NCBI RefSeq assembly: GCF_026151205.1
Contig: NC_087083.1
Span: 10,103,460 to 10,167,459, forward strand
Direction of reading: 5' to 3'
Source: Bolinopsis microptera
Lineage: Eukaryota; Ctenophora; Tentaculata; Lobata; Bolinopsidae
Length of the DNA: 64,000 bases
Under the pieces are notes generated by a model. The model was not told the DNA's origin. It did no database searches and saw nothing but the letters and a program-made list of their open reading frames with translations. This document shows positions 57,346-64,000 of this stretch, piece by piece; the stretch's first letter is position 1; each line of letters starts with the position of its first letter. The position numbers and the translations under genes were made by a program.

Positions 57346-57962
57346 AGAGTAACGATAAATACTAAAACATAAAAGTTTCACAGCTATGAGCTATAATGTT
57401 GATCTGTGAAAATTTCATTTTACTGTGTAACTCCTGTAATTCTTGTAACTTACTTTGTGTTGTATGTTTTATTTGTTAAGTTGCACAACCCTAGAAATTC
57501 ACTCGGAGACCTTTATGTTCACAAATTCCTAGCAGAGGCAACATATAAGTGCGGTAAAAAATTTCGAAAAGTTTAGTTTAAGTCTGTTTAAAAAAGATTT
57601 GGTTAGCACCAAAATGGGAATGATCAACTTTATACATGATCGTTGATAGCAATGAATCGTTGATAATAAAAATGGCACGAGAAATAGTGGAGCCGAAGTC
57701 AGTTTGGGTATGAATAGATCTTATGGAAATCTAATTCGAATGCCAGACACTGTTATGTCAGACACTGCTGCAGTAAGCAATCTGACAATTCGTAAACTTG
57801 GTCACAAACTAAAAACACAATAAAAACAGACGTACACTGTTGCCCAACAAATCAACATAAGCACAGCCGCTGAGAACAATCAATTGATGCAAATCCAACC
57901 ATAAGCTCTGAACAATTCAAGAACACGATAAAACAGACGTACAATTTCAACCAACATAGCAC

Positions 57963-58064
57963 GGTTCTTTTGCGATAGTCAAAACGCGCGACAACTAGTG
58001 CTGGATGGCGACAACTAGCGCCATCCAGCGCTAGTTGTCGCGTTTTGACTATCACAAAAGAACC
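57963..58064. mobile_element. Palindromic MITE copy 3, minimal form
   Basis: It is 102 bases, nearly all inverted repeat, flanked by CATAGCAC (57955-57962 and 58065-58072). This is the shortest copy and shows that the terminal hairpin alone can be mobilised. Confidence 0.92.
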
Positions 58065-58649
58065 CATAGCACATACACACAAGCACATACGAGCTTTATA
58101 AATTGATACAAAGTCTGAACAGATCGATTTGCATCAAAATGGGCGACTATAATAGCTAATAGCTTGAAACTATGTAACTCAAACTACATACACAGCTCAT
58201 GGTTCACCTAGTTATGCAAAGTAACTTTTGCAATCAAACTTTGGAGAGTTGCGGTAGAATTAATTCGGTATCCTGAACAAAAATAAATACCTTTTGTCAC
58301 AATTAAATGTCCAAACATCACCATCAAAGGGATGTTAACTAAATATTATAATAATAATTGCTATGATTTCTCAGGCGGTGATAATGATCAATCAGATGTT
58401 AAAATGTGAAGCCTGGGAAGCCAGCTTTATCATGGTTGTGAAACGTCTTATGATAATAACCTAAGGTGCTCTAATTTCTTAATAAAACTCTAATATAACA
58501 ATTAACTAAAACCCATATAACTACTCGAAAAGTAGAATCTCCAATTGTGCTGGCCAATCTCATTAGCAAAATTCACTTCTCTGACATAATTGTGAATTGT
58601 CACACTGAGAGAAATATCTTATTATAATTGGCAAGACAAATAGTTTCGA

Positions 58650-58832
58650 GCGCCCACGTGACTCGAACTAGCGCCCACGTGACTCGAACTAGCGCCCACG
58701 TGACTCGAACTAGCGCCCACGTGACTCGAACTAGCGCCCACGTGACTCGAACTAGCGCCCACGTGACTCGAACTAGCGCCCACGTGAATCGAACTAGCGC
58801 CCACGTGACTCGAACTAGCGCCCACGTGACCT
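58650..58832. repeat. 19-bp minisatellite GCCCACGTGACTCGAACTA
   Basis: About nine units, each with CACGTG. It resembles the 8.49 kb unit (CACGTGACTC) but has a different remainder. Frames in all directions remain open only because the units lack stops. Confidence 0.95.
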
Positions 58833-58996
58833 GCACGTACCACTGGAACTTAAGATATATTTCTAAACACGCCCTGGCTCCCAACACAGTATTCTTTTAC
58901 TCTTTTACAAGATAGTCGTGGCAACGAGAATACCCCAAAAAACTCTTTACGACACTAGTACACTATATACTAATCCTTCATGACGGATAAGAAGCT

Positions 58997-59244
58997 AGTC
59001 GGCACTAAGTCAGCACCAAGTCGGCACTAAGTCGGCACTAAGTCGGCACTAAGTCAGCACTAAGTCGGCACGAGGTCAGCACAAGGTCAGGACTAAGTCG
59101 GCACTAGCCACTAAGTCGGCACTAGCCACTAAGTCGGCACTTAGTCGGCACTAAGTCGGCACTAAGTCGGCACTAAGTCGGCACTAAGTCTGCACTAAGT
59201 TGGCACTAAGTCGGCACTAAGTCGGCACTAAATCGGCACTAAGT
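58997..59244. repeat. 11-bp minisatellite GTCGGCACTAA
   Basis: About 20 units, with two GCCACTAA insertions. Confidence 0.95.
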
Positions 59245-59516
59245 GAAAAGCAGAGAGTCCTGATAAGCAATGACAAACAACACAGTGAGGGATCAACACA
59301 TCAAATTAGCAGCTATTCTTGATACCTGGTACATCACAAAGCGTGAAACCATAGTACTGATTCTAAAAATTCTTCAACTCTGATTTTCTCCAATCTTCAG
59401 TCTGGTCGGCCCAGCTAAAATGATCGTGCAGGTTAGTGCTGCTCTGAGATTTTTATAATAAGTAATAGTACCACGCATATAATCATTAGGTAAGACCTTA
59501 ATTAAGTGGATTTCTT

Positions 59517-59763
59517 TTGTCGTGGTTTTGGGGTAATTAAATAATAAATTGGGTTTATATACCCTTATTCTTCAAATACTGAGATTCGTCAGAAGCTGAA
59601 CAACAGCGTACCATGACAACCACAACATTATTATTTAGAGGTTATATAATAATGCTGTGGCTGTGATTGTGGCCTGTGGTTCTGCTTCTGGCGAATCTCA
59701 GGATTTGAAGAATAAGGGTATATAACCCCAATTTATTATTTAATTACCCCAAAACCACGACAA
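59517..59763. mobile_element. Long inverted-repeat (hairpin) element
   Basis: About 85 bases at each end are inverted copies, starting TTGTCGTGGTTTTGGGGTAA and including CTTATTCTTCAAAT, with few mismatches. The 75-base centre holds (CA/GT)-rich sequence that also partly pairs. It looks like a MITE, but I see no clear target duplication. Confidence 0.75.
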
Positions 59764-60092
59764 TAGACGTCGCTATAACACATTCCTACTCGAATAGTAA
59801 ATGCTATAACTAAACTCAAATATTAACTACACTATAAGATAGTAAATAATATTTATCATCAAATAAGTTGAAAATAAAGCGTTAAAATAGTCGTGATTGA
59901 CAACGATCGTTCATATACTGCAATATGCACATGTACATTAAGAAATAGCACAAATTTAAACCGATATTCTGTCTACACTGTAGAGTCTACAGTCTACACT
60001 GTAGACAAGGCCAGCTAAGTAGAACACACAACGTACTGCGTGTGAGCATATCACTGTTTAAGTGCTAGTCAGCTAGAGGTTCAGGAAGAAGT

Positions 60093-60183
60093 CAAGGGAT
60101 GATAGTCTGGATAGTCTGGATAGTCTGGATAGTCTGGATAGTCTGGATAGTCTGGATAGTCTGGATAGTCTGGATAGTCTGGC
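60093..60183. repeat. 10-bp minisatellite GATAGTCTGG
   Basis: Nine to ten nearly perfect copies. Confidence 0.95.
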
Positions 60184-60749
60184 TGGAGGATGGAAAACAA
60201 TAGTCTAGTTATCGTGTTCAGTCAGAACAACAAATTTGTTAGGTTTTGTTAGATCGTAAATAAAACGTCAAAATACTAAAGTCGTTGTAATTGGCAAAGA
60301 TCGTTTAAGGTGCATTTCTTGACAAACGTAGGGTAAAATAGTCTGAAAACTATAAAGTCTGACAGCAAAAGTCAGGGAATCTCCAGTAGTCAAGGAGGTC
60401 TTGCAAGTTTGAATATGTAATATATATAAAACTGTAGTCGGAGCAATATAAATAATCAATTGTTCAGTGACAAAGAAGATCCGAATCCGCAAATATCGTA
60501 ATTTGTCGGAGGAATTATAATGCTTACTCTTTCAATAACATATAATCCACTTTGCCGGTTTTAAGTTTTCCAAAGATAATAATACTTTAGTTTTTCCAGT
60601 GCCAACTGCTCCATCTCAATTCCATTATGTAGACGTTAGGGTAGAATAACTTTATAGGGTCAGGCAACTTATAAGAAAATACGGCCGACAAGATATTATC
60701 AAATTACGCCTATTTCGTCAGTAGATCATGTTGACGATTTTGTATACAG

Positions 60750-61172
60750 TACAATATCACAATATCACAATATCACAATATCACAATATCACAATATCAC
60801 AATATCACAATATCACAATATCACAATATCACAATATCACAATATCACAATATCACAATATCACAATATCACAATATCACAATACCACAATACCACAATA
60901 CCACAATATCACAATATCACAATATCAAAATATCACAATGCCACAATATCACAATATCACAATACCACAATATCACAATATCACAATATCACAATATCAC
61001 AATATCACAATATCACAATATCACAATATCACAATACCACAATACCACAATATCACAATATCACAATATCAAAATATCACAATGCCACAATATCACAATA
61101 TCACAATACCACAATATCACAATATCAAAATATCAAAATAGCACAATACCACAATACCACAATATCACAAGA
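60750..61172. repeat. 8-bp microsatellite (AATATCAC)n
   Basis: About 52 units with AATACCAC, AATGCCAC and AATATCAA variants. A variant block around 60885-60965 is repeated around 61032-61110, a shift of about 144 bases. Confidence 0.95.
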
Positions 61173-61439
61173 TCACATTATCACTGATTGCAATGTTGGG
61201 TATTATAACAATACACAACTCTCCTGAAAGTATCGGTTTGATCTTTAGTATCAGACAATTTAGAATAGTACAATTATATTGTGTTTTATATAGAATGTTT
61301 TGTATCGCCATTCTGTTTGTTATATAGTATGTTCTGTACTACTGTAGTACTAAACTGTACATTAATAAGACGTGTGGTATATTACTACTTCAACATTATC
61401 AGTCAAAATTTTATTTACCGGCGGTTTATGCCTTTAAAA

Positions 61440-61505
61440 CAGTCTAACTTTACAGCGGTTTAAAGCGGTTTAAAGCAGTTTAAAGTGGTTAAAAGCGGTT
61501 TAACT
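61440..61505. repeat. Short AAAGCGGTTT repeat
   Basis: Five diverged copies of AGCGGTTTAA. Confidence 0.75.
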
Positions 61506-61759
61506 TTACAGATGTTTTAGATGTGGCGGTGTTATATGGCTCAGCAATATGTCATATGTATTACGGTCCAATAGTTTCAGTTGTAAATGCAACATTTTCC
61601 TACACAGACCAAAAGTTCAACGAGAGGAAAAGTGGCGGATACCGCATCGCAGAGGTCTTGAAAATAAGATTGGCAAAAATGTGGTTTAATCATCAAAAAT
61701 GTTCGAGCGATAAGCTGAAATTTTTTTTTCGCGTGGACATTCTTAAAGCCCCGTGAACA

Positions 61760-64000
61760 CTCGAATTCACAAGAGGATGATTAAATTGGCTGAAATCAGT
61801 ATGAGATCTGACTCTGAGCGGTGAGCAGCAAACAAAATTAAATACAATAATCTTAAAATCGCTGTGTAGGTGTTAAGTGAACATTGCAATGGTATTGGTG
61901 ATTGTCTTAAAATTGAAGGAGGATTGTATACAACAATGAACGATAGAATAACGATAGAACAACGATATAATAGAACAGCAACAGAACAATAGCTCGCATC
62001 TCGATGTAAATTAGTATTCATTGTAATGATAATACCTACCTATTCATTACCTACAGAGCTACAGGATCTGACACATCATACAGTAAAACTGGGAGTTTGG
62101 GAAAAAGGCAAAAACGGTGGTAAATCTGGGTCCGCGGTAAATCGGGGTTTTTATCGTTTACATATAATTATATAATTATACACGTTAAGCCCCCATTTGG
62201 GGAAAGGAAATGGCCGCGGTAAATCGGGGGTTGACAGTATATTAGGACGCAATGAAACTGCCGGACCACGATGTATGGGGATTGGGGACTTGCCACCCTA
62301 TGGCAAAATTAAAATATATCGACTTTGTTACATCATTTCCTGTTAATATAAAACTCCGTTACAAATTGAACTGGGATATAACAGTTAAGAATTGCACTGA
62401 TTTATACTCACAATCATGCTTCGAATGAATATTTATCGATAATTATGAATCAGCCTTTGAATAGTGATCATTACCCGTAATTGGAAAACGGTAATACTTC
62501 CAAGTACCCTGCCTCACATTGTATGTAGAGAGAGAAAGAATTTGTGAAGATCCATTTTCTGGTGCAGATCCGTTTTCATGTGAGTCACAAATACGTCATT
62601 TGTCAATTTTTACAAAATTCTATCAGAATTACTGACTTTCTGATGTAAAATTACGAAAGGAGGAAAAGAACAAAGGTGGACAAAAATGAAATGAAGGAAC
62701 TAGGATGCAATAAAGATGAAGGAGGTCAATAATAATACCCTCATTAAGCAAATAATTAATTAAGCAATTACCACACGATTGCCATACGATTGCCACACGG
62801 TTACCACAAGATTGCAGTATTACCGCACACTAATGACATTGACAGGAGACCCTGAATAGAGACAACCACTAGAACCCCTTTATTATGAGGGACCTACAAA
62901 ACCACAAAATTCGGCCCCCTAAATTTGATGGTCTAGTCACCCTATACTCAGTGAGGTAACTCACTAGATTGCGGTCATGGCCATCACTTAGTCACTTATC
63001 TTAACTAGCGGGCTGGTGGGAGAAACAAATTATATGAATCAGGGTTCCCGGGGTCTGGGGAGGCTTGGAGACGTTTGATGATTGATGTTAGGTTACCTGG
63101 CACACCAGTCCCTGTGCGCAGCGCCCTTTTCAAGCTTCCTAAACGTGAGAGGAGCGAGCAATAGAGTAGCAAGCTAGGTACATGTTAGGAGGTTAAATAA
63201 AAGGTGTTACAGCAACTAAACAGTAGTTTCAGTAAATATTTTTGACATATTCTGATGTAAACTTGTGATTGATTTGTAATATTTCCATAAAAAACATGAA
63301 TATTGTCACTCAAGAGTCAAAAAGACACAAAGCTGTTTTTCAATCATATTTACAAAGTAACAGTTCCAGATATGTTGGACTGCACTGATTTTAATATTTT
63401 TGATTTGATATACAAATTTATGACTTGTGATCTATTATCTTTGTTCTATGATTTATTGGATATTTCTCGGAAATAAAATTGTACTGTAGCTTTGTATTTA
63501 ACATGACAAACAAATTGGTAAATCAGATTTTGTCTTGATTTAACCGGTAACAAATAAATACTAACACTATATACAACCATGGGCTGTTGTCAGCAACGAA
63601 CAGTATCAAAAAATTAAACCAGCAAAAGTATCAAAGGCAAAATCTCGAATAAATCTAAAATCGCGCATCGCTCTTCCCTAGCACTGTGTTTATTAGGCCC
63701 GATTTTTATTCTTGTCACTCGAAGTAACGCATATTTTAGATTATAGCGGATTAAAAAAAAGAGCATTGGCGCGATCAGTCGTTCACAGGGAGAATGCAAC
63801 TAACGTCTAACTATGAGTTTGTTAACTGAGCACTGGCGTAACTAAACGTTGCCTGTTGGTTAAAATGAATACCTGTGTTAATGACAATTTCTGACGCCTC
63901 ATCGATTGGTTCATGGTTCCGGCTCAGGGGTGAAATAATAGCGCTGGTGTGCTCTGGAACAGTTAGTCTGCTGAGTGGACCTAGTGGACCTAGACCTGGT
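61760..64000. other. AT-rich end of window, no gene supported
   Basis: At 62085-62240 there is CCGCGGTAAATCGGGG-type repeated sequence related to 38.05 kb. At 62268-62362 is the inverse copy of the 32.96 kb repeat. I found no exon with paired splice sites. Confidence 0.4.

Noticed and set aside
60728-61141. Gln/Tyr/His-rich repeated frame
   Set aside because: Produced by the (AATATCAC)n microsatellite.
61523-61756. Possible hAT C-terminal fragment (YTDQKFNERKSGGYRI)
   Set aside because: The resemblance to a hAT dimerisation region is weak, and there are no TIRs or supporting frames nearby; a profile search would decide.

Overview
This is animal (metazoan) nuclear DNA. It is AT-rich, has GT-AG introns (GTAAGT and GTGAGT donors), TTAGGG-type interstitial telomeric repeats, and several eukaryotic transposon classes: hAT elements, a foldback element, Helitron-like elements, CR1/L2-like and RNase H-bearing LINEs, and a tRNA-derived SINE. 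It looks like an invertebrate, but I cannot name the species. Coding density is very low. Most long open frames in the window are translations of tandem repeats.

Layout. From 0 to 4 kb there are microsatellites and AT-rich sequence. Gene C runs on the minus strand from about 20.0 to 4.0 kb; I see four exons joined by matching intron phases, and its large introns hold minisatellites, a palindromic MITE, a CRE-site array, Helitron-like elements and a SINE. From 22.7 to 27.6 kb lies a 4.9 kb foldback element with perfect 8-bp target duplications, minisatellite arms and inward telomere-like tracts. From 27.96 to 31.3 kb is an intronless-looking plus-strand gene for a NERD-type nuclease fused to an SF1 helicase. 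It is split by a 1.3 kb hAT element carrying a BED finger; the 8-bp target duplication and frame are exact. From 31 to 38 kb there are retroelement scraps, two perfect palindromes and a CACGTG-rich minisatellite. A small two-exon gene (gene B) lies at 38.2-38.75 kb on the minus strand. Gene A runs on the minus strand from about 49.06 to 41.2 kb; six coding exons are phase-consistent, and its introns contain an 8-bp array starting at a splice donor and a 4.3 kb array of 33-bp units. From 50.6 to 55.2 kb is a decayed CR1/L2-like LINE on the minus strand with another LINE fragment nested in it. From 55 to 64 kb there are MITE copies, more minisatellites and no gene I can defend.

Genes A, B and C encode basic, Ser/Arg/Pro-rich or otherwise unfamiliar proteins; I do not recognise their families. 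The spliced models are inferred from splice sites, phase and codon-like composition, and may be incomplete at either end. The strongest discoveries are the disrupted NERD-helicase gene, the telomere-repeat foldback element, and the repeated appearance of palindromic transcription-factor motifs (TGACGTCA, CACGTG) in unrelated minisatellites.
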